64,000 nucleotides of DNA from Cellulosilyticum sp. (GTDB lineage Bacteria > Bacillota > Clostridia > Lachnospirales > Cellulosilyticaceae), in NCBI GenBank assembly GCA_017941635.1, contig JAGAVZ010000175.1, forward strand, positions 16,018 through 80,017, given 5' to 3'. This document shows positions 19,393 to 28,153 of this stretch, piece by piece. A model generated the notes under the pieces. It was not told the DNA's origin and searched no databases. It worked only from the letters and a program-made list of their open reading frames with translations. Made by a program: the position numbers and the translations under genes. Positions within the stretch are counted from its first letter, which is position 1. Each line of letters starts with the position of its first letter.

Positions 19393-19432
19393 GGAGCACT
19401 TTTAAGATAAACTTAAAAGTGCTCCTTTTTTT
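19393..19432 (+). terminator. Rho-independent terminator after the NlpC/P60 gene
   Basis: GGAGCACTTTTAAG (19393-19406) pairs with CTTAAAAGTGCTCC (19412-19425), followed by seven T residues. Confidence 0.92.
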
Positions 19433-19544
19433 GTTTAATTTTATTAGATTTAAGTTTTCAATATAAATTTACAATATAAAGTTTACATTGAAAAAATACC
19501 TTTGAAACATAATAAAGTAAAAATGATATACAAAGGAGTAGAAT

Positions 19545-20456
19545 ATGGAGAAAGTAGCAGTAAGAGTAGGCTATGCTTGTCTTAATTTATCGTTAAAAGA
19601 TTCTTTTAGAAATTATCGTTTGGCAACAGTGGAAAAAAAAGATGAAGAAAAGATTACTGAAGTGATATGGCACAATATACGCCTTTTAAGAGAAATTATT
19701 GATTATAATATCAAACATAATATTTATGTTTATAGGGTGAGTTCAGACTTGATTCCTTTTTGCGCCCATCCTTATATAAAGGAAATTTATAAGGAAAAGG
19801 TCATAAATAATGAAGAAATGTATTATCACTTTACAGCGATTAGAGCATTGCAAGAAGAACATCATTTAAGAATTAGTATTCATCCAAGCCAATTTAATGT
19901 CCTATCTAGTCCTAAAAAAGAGGTAGTGAGTCGCTCTATAGAAGAAATTAATGCACAGACAGAATGGATCAAGGCGTTGAGGGGAGAAAATGTAGTGATT
20001 CATGTAGGTGGAAGTTATGGGGATAAAAAGTCTGCTATAGAAAGGTTTAAAACCAATCTAAGATATGTGGATGAGAGTCTTATTTCTATCGAAAATGATG
20101 ATAAGACTTATAATGTAGAAGAAGTAGTGGAGATTTGTGAACATAAATGTGTAAAGTGGGTCTATGATTATCATCATGATCGTTGCCATCCAAGTGCCGA
20201 AAATGGAGTAGAAAATCTGATTAAAGCGTATCCGCCAAATAAATATCATCTATCTACCGGGGCACCTCACGCCGACTCAAGGCCTCATGCAGATTATATT
20301 TCAGCTACAGATTATAAACATTTTACAGAGTTTTTAACCCAGTGTGGCATAAAGGAAGCAGATGTGATTTTTGAAGCAAAGAAAAAGAATAAAGCAATTT
20401 TTCATATATTAGAAGCCTGTGGCAATGGCTATTGGAAATTAGAAGGGGATAATTAA
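19545..20456 (+). CDS. uvsE: UV damage endonuclease UvsE/UvdE
   Basis: 303 residues, cytoplasmic. The TIM-barrel UVDE family is recognised by RVGYACLNLSL at the N-terminus, YRVSSDLIPFCAHP, RISIHPSQFNVLSSP, VVIHVGGSYGDK, ISIENDDKTYN, WVYDYHHDRCHP and a STGAPHADSRPHADYI block with metal-binding histidines. The enzyme nicks DNA 5' to UV photoproducts without help from UvrABC. In spore formers it contributes to UV tolerance. CAAAGGAG precedes the ATG. Confidence 0.93.
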   Translation: MEKVAVRVGYACLNLSLKDSFRNYRLATVEKKDEEKITEVIWHNIRLLREIIDYNIKHNIYVYRVSSDLIPFCAHPYIKEIYKEKVINNEEMYYHFTAIRALQEEHHLRISIHPSQFNVLSSPKKEVVSRSIEEINAQTEWIKALRGENVVIHVGGSYGDKKSAIERFKTNLRYVDESLISIENDDKTYNVEEVVEICEHKCVKWVYDYHHDRCHPSAENGVENLIKAYPPNKYHLSTGAPHADSRPHADYISATDYKHFTEFLTQCGIKEADVIFEAKKKNKAIFHILEACGNGYWKLEGDN

Positions 20457-20508
20457 CAATAAGCTGTAAATACTAAATACATCTAGCTTACAAATAGGAG
20501 GAAAAAAC

Positions 20509-21399
20509 TTGAAAATGACAGGAAAGAAAAAGAGGAAAATCCAAAAAATTGTTGCGTTTACTTTAGCACTATTAAGTTTGCTTGCTCCCTGTGCTTCGGT
20601 TGCAGCTTATATAAGAAGAGGAGATGTGGCAACATATAGTACTCATTTACAGCAGCAGATGTTAGATACTAAGCAAACTAATCACATAAAAAGAGAAAGT
20701 GGATTGGAGAAGTATAAAGCTTTTGAGACTTCGGCAAAAGTAGCAAAGAAACTTCCTATCTATTGTGTAGATACAAAAGGCCAAAAAAAAGTGGCCATTA
20801 CTTTTGATGCGGCATGGGGGAATGAAGATGCTGATCAAATTTTAAATACACTTAAAGAAAATAATGTACGAGCTACTTTTTTTATGGTAGGAGATTTTAT
20901 TAGAAAATATCCTGACTTAGTAAAGCGTATTGCACAGGAAGGACATGATGTTGCGAATCATTCTAATAAGCATCCGCACGTAAACAAAATGACAAAAGAT
21001 GCAATCAAAGAAGATATAATGGGCGCTCATGAAGAAATTAAAAATTTGACAGGTGTAGAGTGTAATCTATATCGTCCACCTTATGGGGAATATAATGATA
21101 CGGTATTAGATGCAGCCAAAGAATGTCATTATCATACGATTCAGTGGGATGTGGATTCTATTGACTGGAAGGGATATGATGCACCTACTATTGTAAAAAA
21201 AGTATTAGAACATAAGCATCTAGGAGATGGTTCTATTATTTTACTGCATAATGGGGCAAAACACACGGCGGAAGCTTTACCCCAAATTATTACAGGGCTT
21301 AAGGAAAAGGGATATGAGATTGTCCCAATTAGTGAGTTGATTTATATGGAGAATTATACTTTAGATCATGAAGGAAGACAAAGTATAGCTGAATCATAA
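20509..21399 (+). CDS. Polysaccharide deacetylase (CE4), spore PdaB-like
   Basis: About 296 residues. TTG at 20509 lies 7 nt after AGGAGG; an ATG at 20515 is the alternative. The N-terminus is a membrane anchor or signal peptide (KIVAFTLALLSLLAPCASVAA). The CE4 motifs follow: TFDAAWG with Asp100 (motif 1, in the AAWG form typical of sporulation deacetylases), HDVANHSNKHPH (motif 2, metal histidines), RPPYGEYN (motif 3), VDSIDWKGYD and ILLHNG. It should deacetylate N-acetyl sugars of cell-wall or cortex peptidoglycan. No operon partner. Confidence 0.9.
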   Translation: MKMTGKKKRKIQKIVAFTLALLSLLAPCASVAAYIRRGDVATYSTHLQQQMLDTKQTNHIKRESGLEKYKAFETSAKVAKKLPIYCVDTKGQKKVAITFDAAWGNEDADQILNTLKENNVRATFFMVGDFIRKYPDLVKRIAQEGHDVANHSNKHPHVNKMTKDAIKEDIMGAHEEIKNLTGVECNLYRPPYGEYNDTVLDAAKECHYHTIQWDVDSIDWKGYDAPTIVKKVLEHKHLGDGSIILLHNGAKHTAEALPQIITGLKEKGYEIVPISELIYMENYTLDHEGRQSIAES

Positions 21400-21451
21400 T
21401 AAGTATTTAAAAATAGTAAGTACTTGAATTGTAATAAGCAAGTAAAAAGGG

Positions 21452-21500
21452 GATGCCACGAAATTAATCTTTTAGATTAGTTTCGTGGCATCTCTAATTT
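21452..21500 (+). terminator. Hairpin terminator, copy A of a repeated element
   Basis: 19-bp stem 21452-21470 / 21474-21492 with one G-U pair and a TTT loop, core CCACGAAA / TTTCGTGG. It shares 23 consecutive identical bases with the hairpin at 30214-30258. The T tail is weak (TCTAATTTTA). Confidence 0.75.
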
Positions 21501-21616
21501 TATACAGTGCATTCAATGAAATTGGAATGAAAAAATATTTTCACTAAAATCAAAGTTATTGGACTGTTTTTGTGTGATATTTTTAAGTGCTGCTTCTATA
21601 AATAAAGTAAAATTTG

Positions 21617-21647
21617 CAACGTTGTATCATAAAAAAGAACAACGTTG
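21617..21647. promoter_or_regulatory. Pair of CAACGTTG palindromes, candidate LacI-type operators
   Basis: Two identical 8-bp palindromes at 21617-21624 and 21640-21647, in contexts TTGCAACGTTGTAT and ACAACGTTGCG. Their centres are 23 bp apart, about two helical turns. LacI-family operators commonly have a central CG palindrome of this kind. They lie 180-215 bp before the regulator of the galactan locus. Confidence 0.5.
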
Positions 21648-21730
21648 CGCATAAAATAGTATAAAAAGTATCGAAAATGTACAAGGAAGATTAGGTACAA
21701 TTTGTAGAAAAATAATAATAGAATAAAAAA

Positions 21731-21759
21731 TTGAAAACATTTATAATATAAAGTATAAA
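21731..21759 (+). promoter_or_regulatory. Candidate promoter of the galactan locus
   Basis: TTGAAA (21731-21736), 17-bp spacer, TATAAA (21754-21759), about 70 bp before the LacI-type gene. Other AT-rich hexamers are nearby, so alternatives exist. Confidence 0.45.
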
Positions 21760-21830
21760 GAATGAACAAAAAAATAGAAACGATATGAACAATGAGTTGC
21801 GCAGAATTGCTATGAGAAAGGAAGGGGGCA

Positions 21831-22832
21831 ATGATTATAGAAAAAGAAATAAGTATTTCGGCTTTGGCACAAGAACTTGGTTTATCTAAGTCTACAGTGT
21901 CGAGAGCTTTATCTGGAAAAGGTAGAATTAGTGAAGAAACTAAAGAAAGAATTAATCAGTACATAGCAGAAAATAATTATCACCTCTCTAATACATCAAA
22001 GGAGGAGATGTCTTTAAAAGTGCGAAGCATAGGGGTTGCTTTGCCGACAGATACCAATATGGTGGAAACACCTTTCTTTCAAGCTTGTCTTACAGGTATT
22101 TGTGAGGTGGCTGTAACGACAGATTATGATGTCATGGTTACCTTGATCAAAGAATCAGATATTACCTTATTAAAGAAAATGGTAGAGCATAAAAAGGTTG
22201 AGGGAATTATACTGACTAGAAATTTGGTAGATGACTTATCGATTCAATATTTAAAGGAAGTTCAAATGCCCTTTGTTCTGGTGGGATCATGTGAAGAAGA
22301 GGGCGTCATTCAGGTGGATAGTAATCATAGTGAAGCCTGTGAAAAGCTAGTATCTATGCTGATTAGACAAGGGGAGAGACGCTTTGCTCTAGTTGCAGGG
22401 GATAGGAGGCATATGGTTAATAGGTATCGTTGTGCAGGGTTTTACAATGCACTCAGTAACCATGGTATTGCCGCAGAAGCTGATTTGATTTTTCTAGATG
22501 TGACTAGTCAAGTACTAGCGGAACAAGCTGTTATTCAAGCTGTGCAAAATGAGGCGGGTTGTATTGTGTGCACAGATGATGTGTTATGCGAAAGAGTTAT
22601 TTCTAAACTTAATGAAAAAGGATATAGCATTCCAAGGAATATTAGGGTGGTTTCATTGTATGACAGTATGTATATGAAGACAAACAATCCGCCGATCACT
22701 TCCATTGGCGTAGATATTAGACAGTTAGGCGCTATGGCTGGAAGAAGACTTATTGAAAAGTTAAACGGTGAAGGAGTTCCATTAAAAACTACTGTGAGTT
22801 ATGAAATTCATATGAGACAATCAACGATTTAA
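21831..22832 (+). CDS. LacI-family regulator of the galactan/galacto-oligosaccharide locus
   Basis: 333 residues. Helix-turn-helix ISISALAQELGLSKSTVSRALSGKGRISEETKE at residues 5-37, then a sugar-binding core (IGVALPTDTNMVETPFFQA, EGIILTRNLV, VQVDSNH-like segment, NNPPITSIGVDIRQLGAMAG). GAAGGGGG precedes the ATG. It is the first gene of the cluster with permeases, binding protein, GH53 and GH42, 14 bp before the first permease, so it should sense a galacto-oligosaccharide or galactose and control the cluster. Confidence 0.88.
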   Translation: MIIEKEISISALAQELGLSKSTVSRALSGKGRISEETKERINQYIAENNYHLSNTSKEEMSLKVRSIGVALPTDTNMVETPFFQACLTGICEVAVTTDYDVMVTLIKESDITLLKKMVEHKKVEGIILTRNLVDDLSIQYLKEVQMPFVLVGSCEEEGVIQVDSNHSEACEKLVSMLIRQGERRFALVAGDRRHMVNRYRCAGFYNALSNHGIAAEADLIFLDVTSQVLAEQAVIQAVQNEAGCIVCTDDVLCERVISKLNEKGYSIPRNIRVVSLYDSMYMKTNNPPITSIGVDIRQLGAMAGRRLIEKLNGEGVPLKTTVSYEIHMRQSTI

Positions 22833-22846
22833 GGAGGAGAGTTAAA

Positions 22847-23770
22847 ATGCAAGGAATAACAGATTTTGGTAAAAAGTTAAAGAAAAATAAAATACTTTTA
22901 TTAATGTTAATGCCAGCAGTAATCTATGTACTTATTTTTAGTTATGTACCTATGTGTGGAATTATTTTAGCCTTTAAAAAGTATACATTTGCAGGTGGAA
23001 TTTTTGGAAGCAAGTGGAATGGCTTAGATAACTTCAAATTCTTTTTCCAATCGGGATCAGCATGGAAAGTTACAAGAAATACGGTTTTATATAATGTAGT
23101 CTTTATTATTGTAAGTAATGTTTTACAGTTAGCAGTTGCTATTTTACTTGTGGAAGTAAAAAATAAATACTTTAGAAAGATTAGTCAATCGCTTATGTTT
23201 TTACCTTATTTCATTTCATGGGTTATTGTTTCTGTTATTGCCTTTAACTTATTAAGTTATGATTTTGGTTTTATTAACCGCGTTATTGAGGCTTTTGGGG
23301 GAGAGAAAATTAACTTCTATAAATCACCAGGCTGGTGGCCGTTATTGCTTACACTCTTTAATACTTGGAAGGGGATTGGCTATGGTTCAGTTCTTTACTT
23401 AGCCGCCATTATGGGAATAGATACTTCTATTTATGAAGCAGCAACTATTGATGGGGCTAATCTTTTCCAACGTATCTTTAAAATTACCATTCCTATGGTA
23501 AAACCAACTATGATTATTTTACTCTTATTAGCTGTAGGTGGTATTTTCAAAGGTAACTTTGATATGTTTTATAATCTTATTGGCAGCAATGGTATGCTTT
23601 ATAACTACACAGATGTTATTGACACCTTTACTTTTAGAGCGCTTATTCAAAGTAATGATTATGGTATGTCAGCAGCTTCAGGATTATATCAATCAGTATT
23701 CTGCTTTATTACTATTGTAATAGTTAATAAATTAGTGAAGAAATATGATGAGGAGTATGCATTATTTTAA
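22847..23770 (+). CDS. ABC sugar transporter permease 1 (CUT1, LplB-like)
   Basis: 307 residues, six predicted membrane spans. N-terminal KNKILLLMLMPAVIYVLIFSYVPMCGIILAFKKY is the hallmark of the LplB/YtcP-type permeases for complex sugars. The EAA loop reads YEAATIDGANLFQRIFKITIPMVKPT. With the next gene it should form the membrane channel for oligosaccharides delivered by the lipoprotein at 24788. The ATPase is not encoded here, which is typical for CUT1 systems sharing a MsmK-type ATPase. AAGGAGGAG precedes the ATG. Confidence 0.92.
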   Translation: MQGITDFGKKLKKNKILLLMLMPAVIYVLIFSYVPMCGIILAFKKYTFAGGIFGSKWNGLDNFKFFFQSGSAWKVTRNTVLYNVVFIIVSNVLQLAVAILLVEVKNKYFRKISQSLMFLPYFISWVIVSVIAFNLLSYDFGFINRVIEAFGGEKINFYKSPGWWPLLLTLFNTWKGIGYGSVLYLAAIMGIDTSIYEAATIDGANLFQRIFKITIPMVKPTMIILLLLAVGGIFKGNFDMFYNLIGSNGMLYNYTDVIDTFTFRALIQSNDYGMSAASGLYQSVFCFITIVIVNKLVKKYDEEYALF

Positions 23771-23801
23771 TAAGATAAAATGTTTGGAGAGGAGTTAGGA
23801 A

Positions 23802-24725
23802 ATGAAGAAATATAGGAAAAACAATAGCATGAAAAAATCAAGAGATTATATTGCTGTTCAAGTTATAGGATATCTTTTTACTGGGATTATTGCATTAGCT
23901 TGTTTAATACCGTTTATTATGGTAGTTTCAGCTTCTTTTTCATCAGAAGCAGCAGTTAGTCAAAATGGTTTTAGTCTTTTACCACAAGAGTTTACCTTAC
24001 AAGCTTATAAAGCCGTTTTCAAAAATCCTTTGGTCATTGGCAAGGCTTATTTAGTAACAATTGTTTTAACACTCAGTGGAACGTTTTTAGGATTATTGCT
24101 GCAAGTAATGACTGCTTATGTTCTTTCAAGAAGAGATTTTGAATGGAGAAATCAATTTTCCTTTTTCTTCTACTTTACAACATTATTTAGTGGTGGTTTA
24201 GTTTCAAGTTATATTTTAATGACGAACTATCTTAAACTGGGGGATTCTTATTTTGCTTTATTATTACCAATGTTATTTAGCGTATTTAACTTATTAATTA
24301 TGAAGAGTTACATACTAGGCATTCCAGAATCTTTATTTGATGCAGCTAAAATTGATGGTTGTGGGGATTTCAAGATGCTTTTCCAAGTGGTATTACCATT
24401 AATTAAACCTGCACTTGCTACCGTTGGGTTGTTTGTGGCCCTGGCTTATTGGAATGATTGGTATAATGCTATGCTTTATGTGAAAGACTCAAGTAAATAT
24501 CCACTTCAGTACTTTTTATATCAGCAGGTTAACAATATAGAAGCATATAAGAAAATTGTTCAATCTCAAATGGTAAGTAGTTCAGTAACGACTGCATTAT
24601 CCTTACCGACTCAAACTTTAAAGATGGCACTTACAGTGGTTGTAACAGGGCCTATTGTACTAGCGTATCCATTTGTTCAGAAATATTTTGTACAAGGTAT
24701 TACAATTGGGGCTGTAAAAGGTTAA
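23802..24725 (+). CDS. ABC sugar transporter permease 2 (CUT1, LplC-like)
   Basis: 307 residues with six spans. The EAA loop is LFDAAKIDGCGDFKMLFQVVLPLIKPALATVGLFVALAYWNDWY, and the C-terminus IVLAYPFVQKYFVQGITIGAVKG is strongly characteristic of LplC/YcjP-type permeases. It pairs with the preceding permease, separated by 31 bp with a GGAGAGGAG site. Confidence 0.92.
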   Translation: MKKYRKNNSMKKSRDYIAVQVIGYLFTGIIALACLIPFIMVVSASFSSEAAVSQNGFSLLPQEFTLQAYKAVFKNPLVIGKAYLVTIVLTLSGTFLGLLLQVMTAYVLSRRDFEWRNQFSFFFYFTTLFSGGLVSSYILMTNYLKLGDSYFALLLPMLFSVFNLLIMKSYILGIPESLFDAAKIDGCGDFKMLFQVVLPLIKPALATVGLFVALAYWNDWYNAMLYVKDSSKYPLQYFLYQQVNNIEAYKKIVQSQMVSSSVTTALSLPTQTLKMALTVVVTGPIVLAYPFVQKYFVQGITIGAVKG

Positions 24726-24787
24726 TGTGTGTAATTGCACAAGCAATTTTACATAATTAAATAATCAAAATTTATAGGGGGAAAATT

Positions 24788-26338
24788 ATGAAATTATCAA
24801 AGAAGAAGATGTTAGCATTATTTACCGCAATTATGACAATGGGCAGTTTTGTAGGATGTGGCGCAAGTAGTGGCAATAATAGCGCAGCAACCTCAATAGA
24901 TATTGAAACAGGGGAAGTAGATACTTCAGAGGAAGTAAAGCTTACGATGTATTTATTAGGAGAAAAAACACCGGATTTTGATAAGGTCTATACAGAAATT
25001 AATAAGATTTTAAAAGAAAAATGTAATGCAACTGTAGATGTAAAGTTCTTATCATGGGCAGAACATGCAACAACTTATTCTTTACTCTTTTCAGCCAATC
25101 AAGACTTTGATTTGATTTTTACAGCATCTTCTTGGGGACATTATGAAGAAGTTGCAGATATGGGTGGATTTTATGAGTTAACGCCAGAGTTTGTTGAAAA
25201 ATATGCACCTGGTATTTCAGAAGTCGTACCAGATGTAGCATGGAATCAAGCGAAGATTGATGGCAAGATTTTTATGGTACCAAACTATCAAAATGAATTT
25301 GGTGACGACTGTATCGCTATTCGTGGCGATTTAATGAAGAAATATGGTTATGACAGCATTGATAGTGAAGAAAAACTAGAGGCATTCTTTGCTGATTTAG
25401 TAGCTAATGAATCTGGCATCACACCTTTTGGAACACAAGGTGGCGCTATTCAGTATATGTATGAATTCCAAAATCAAGGTTATTCATTAGTGAGTGGAAC
25501 ACCTAGCGAATTATTTGTTTATAATTATTCAGACCCAGCTGATTTAGAAATCAAATATATATTAGATTGGGATCATTTCACAGACTATGCACATAAAATG
25601 CAAGATATGTACCAAAAAGGCTACTGGTCACCTGATAGTGGCGTTTCTAATGATGAAAGACAAACAGGTTTCATCAATGGGACAGCAGCATGTATGATTT
25701 GGAATGCTGAAAGTTGCTATAATTATGCAAAACAAGCTAATGAAGCACATCCTGAATGGGAATGCCAAGTAATCAATGTGGCACCTAATAATGCCAGAAA
25801 AGTTAAACCATATATCGGAAATGGTATTGCAATCAATGCTAATAGTAAAAACAAAGAAAGAGCAATGATGGTCTTAAATGAATTCTATACGAATCCAGAT
25901 GTATATGATCTTGCTTATATCGGTATTGAGGGAGAACACTGGGAAGCAGTAGGAGAGGATCAATATAAGACTTTACCAGCAGAAGCTAACTATGGTGTAG
26001 ATTCTAACTGTAACTGGGGATGGACTAACGAGAATATTAAACGTACTGAATTTGTAGAAGGTACAGACATTGCTTATGAATCAAAAGAAGCAGTACTTAA
26101 GAATTTTGAAGAGCATAAAACAGAAGGTCATAAATATGACGCCTTTAACTTTGATACAACCAATGTTTCTACAGAAGTAGCAACTGTTAACTCTTTAGTA
26201 ACTCAATACTATGACCCAATTAAGATGGGGATGGTAGATGATGTGGACGCAGCAATTGCAGAGCTTAGAGGTCAACTTGAAGCAGCAGGTATTCAAAGGA
26301 TTTATGATGAGATTAAGAGACAAGTAGAAGAACAATAA
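24788..26338 (+). CDS. ABC transporter substrate-binding lipoprotein for oligosaccharides
   Basis: 516 residues. Lipoprotein signal with lipobox cysteine at residue 24 (MGSFVGCGAS). The mature protein has the large cluster-B fold of LplA-type binding proteins: KLTMYLLGEKTPDFDKVYTE near the start, FDLIFTASSW, GKIFMVPNYQNEFGDDC, a central AACMIWNAES and a C-terminal helical segment resembling DUF3502. It should bind galacto-oligosaccharides outside the membrane; the ligand is inferred from the adjacent GH53 and GH42 genes. The 114-bp gap that follows carries a stem-loop. Confidence 0.9.
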   Translation: MKLSKKKMLALFTAIMTMGSFVGCGASSGNNSAATSIDIETGEVDTSEEVKLTMYLLGEKTPDFDKVYTEINKILKEKCNATVDVKFLSWAEHATTYSLLFSANQDFDLIFTASSWGHYEEVADMGGFYELTPEFVEKYAPGISEVVPDVAWNQAKIDGKIFMVPNYQNEFGDDCIAIRGDLMKKYGYDSIDSEEKLEAFFADLVANESGITPFGTQGGAIQYMYEFQNQGYSLVSGTPSELFVYNYSDPADLEIKYILDWDHFTDYAHKMQDMYQKGYWSPDSGVSNDERQTGFINGTAACMIWNAESCYNYAKQANEAHPEWECQVINVAPNNARKVKPYIGNGIAINANSKNKERAMMVLNEFYTNPDVYDLAYIGIEGEHWEAVGEDQYKTLPAEANYGVDSNCNWGWTNENIKRTEFVEGTDIAYESKEAVLKNFEEHKTEGHKYDAFNFDTTNVSTEVATVNSLVTQYYDPIKMGMVDDVDAAIAELRGQLEAAGIQRIYDEIKRQVEEQ

Positions 26339-26393
26339 TCATAAATGAGAAATGGTTATTATTAGGAATTGAACGAGTTATATAAATGAAATA

Positions 26394-26421
26394 GGGAGTG
26401 TGTGCGTTTTGCAACACTCCC
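26394..26421 (+). promoter_or_regulatory. Intercistronic stem-loop between binding protein and GH53 gene
   Basis: GGGAGTGT (26394-26401) pairs with ACACTCCC (26414-26421), 12-nt loop, no following T run. It may limit 3' decay of the binding-protein message so that this protein is made in excess over downstream enzymes, as known for other sugar ABC operons. The role is inference. Confidence 0.5.
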
Positions 26422-26452
26422 ATCATTTTACGATTAGGATGATGGAGGGATT

Positions 26453-28138
26453 ATGGAATTTTTAAAGGGTATGGACATATCAGGTCTTCCAGAACTGGAG
26501 GATATGGGAAAACATTTTTATGATAAAAAGGGTAATGAGCGAGAGATTTTTGATTTATTAAAAGAAAATGGTGTTAATGCCATACGTCTTCGTATTTGGA
26601 ACAATCCTGAAAATAATGAAGATAAAAAGACATACTGCGACTTGATTCATACGGTGCAAATGGCAAAGAGAATTAAGCTGCATCAGATGCACTTTTTATT
26701 GGACTTTCATTACTCTGATTATTGGGCAGATCCAGGTCAACAAAGAAAACCAAAAGCATGGGAAAATCTTAGCTTTGAGGAATTAAAACAAGCGGTATAT
26801 CAGTATACCAAAGAGGTTATTGAAACTTTAATAGATAATGGTTGTATGCCAGATATGGTTCAGGTGGGAAATGAGATTAGAAGTGGCATGCTATTTCCAG
26901 AGGGGGAAGTACCCCGTTATCACGAATTAACTCAGCTGATAAATGAAGGACTTAGAGCAGTAAAGGATGCAGGTAAGGGCAAGATACAAACTATGATTCA
27001 CTTAGACCAAGGGGGCAGATATGCTTATTTAAAAGAATGGTTTGATGCGGTTATAGCTGAGGGGTTAGATGATTTTGATTATATAGGCATCTCCTATTAT
27101 CCATTTTGGCATGGAACTTTTGCAGATGTTAAAGATTCTATGGAACGCTTAGTAGAACGTTATCAAAAACCACTAATGGTAGTCGAAACAGCACACCCAT
27201 GGCGAAGAGTAGAGGGAGGGTTTGTAGATGAGGAGCAAGAGAAGATTGCGGGCTTTGTTGCCAATATAAAGGAGCAGAAAAAAGTTATAGACCTAGTGAT
27301 GAATATTACTGCGTCTGTAAGTGGCAAAATGGCACAAGGGGTTTATTATTGGGAGCCTGTTGTGATTCCAGATGAGAAGTCAGAAGGCTGGAGTGCTAAC
27401 ATGGGAATTTTTGATGAAAAGGGTGTGGCATTACCTTGTCTAGAGTCTTTTAAATTTACAAGAGAACAAACTTGCTTTAAAGAGGTGGCAAAAGTTTATA
27501 ATCCTAGAGAAATAATTGTGGAGAAAGGTCAAAAATATGACCTGCCTAAAGAAGTAGAAGTTTTATATTTTGACGGAACCCTTAGAAAAAAAGCCGTAGA
27601 GTGGAAGCGTCAAGAGATTTTAGATGAAGATTATATAGAAGTGCTAGGGATAGTTGAAACCCTTAATCAAAAAGTGGTTCAAGGTATTAGACTTATTAAA
27701 GAAGATGCTGAAGGAGAAAATCTCATTCAAAATGCAAACTTTACAAATGGTTTAGACGCTTGGAAGGTAGAGACTTCATCATTAGATGTTAAGTACAATA
27801 TCAATGAAAAAGAGCATAGCTTTGAATTAAATTCTCTTAAAAACTTTTCTTTAAAGCTATCTCAAGAAGTGACCATTAAAGAAAAAGGTAACTACAGATT
27901 AGGCGTGAAGTATTGTGGAACCAATACAACAGGTGTAGTAGTTAAATTAGTGGCTAAGAAGACCTATAGCGGTATTCTTGAGCAGGAAGAACTACAAATT
28001 TTTCCAGAGAATATTGGCTTTAAGACGTATTATTTAGATTTATATTTAGAAGAAGGCATTGCCTATTGTGGTATAGATATTAAGTCACCACCAGTGGACG
28101 GCAAGCTAACAGATATGAAGCTTATAAAAATAGATTAG
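26453..28138 (+). CDS. GH53 endo-beta-1,4-galactanase, cytoplasmic, with C-terminal accessory domains
   Basis: 561 residues without a signal peptide. The GH53 catalytic domain spans about 1-345: KGMDISGLPELE, NAIRLRIWNNP, FLLDFHYSDYWADPGQQ, acid/base Glu141 in MVQVGNEIRSG and nucleophile Glu245 in LMVVETAHPW. After it comes an Ig-like linker (about 350-425, PREIIVEKGQKYDL) and a beta-rich C-terminal module (about 427-561) starting NLIQNANFTNGLDAWKVE, resembling a CBM61-type galactan-binding domain. It would cleave beta-1,4-galactan oligosaccharides after import, feeding the adjacent GH42. Module identity is by resemblance only. Confidence 0.92.
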   Translation: MEFLKGMDISGLPELEDMGKHFYDKKGNEREIFDLLKENGVNAIRLRIWNNPENNEDKKTYCDLIHTVQMAKRIKLHQMHFLLDFHYSDYWADPGQQRKPKAWENLSFEELKQAVYQYTKEVIETLIDNGCMPDMVQVGNEIRSGMLFPEGEVPRYHELTQLINEGLRAVKDAGKGKIQTMIHLDQGGRYAYLKEWFDAVIAEGLDDFDYIGISYYPFWHGTFADVKDSMERLVERYQKPLMVVETAHPWRRVEGGFVDEEQEKIAGFVANIKEQKKVIDLVMNITASVSGKMAQGVYYWEPVVIPDEKSEGWSANMGIFDEKGVALPCLESFKFTREQTCFKEVAKVYNPREIIVEKGQKYDLPKEVEVLYFDGTLRKKAVEWKRQEILDEDYIEVLGIVETLNQKVVQGIRLIKEDAEGENLIQNANFTNGLDAWKVETSSLDVKYNINEKEHSFELNSLKNFSLKLSQEVTIKEKGNYRLGVKYCGTNTTGVVVKLVAKKTYSGILEQEELQIFPENIGFKTYYLDLYLEEGIAYCGIDIKSPPVDGKLTDMKLIKID

Positions 28139-28153
28139 AAAGGGGAGATTGAG

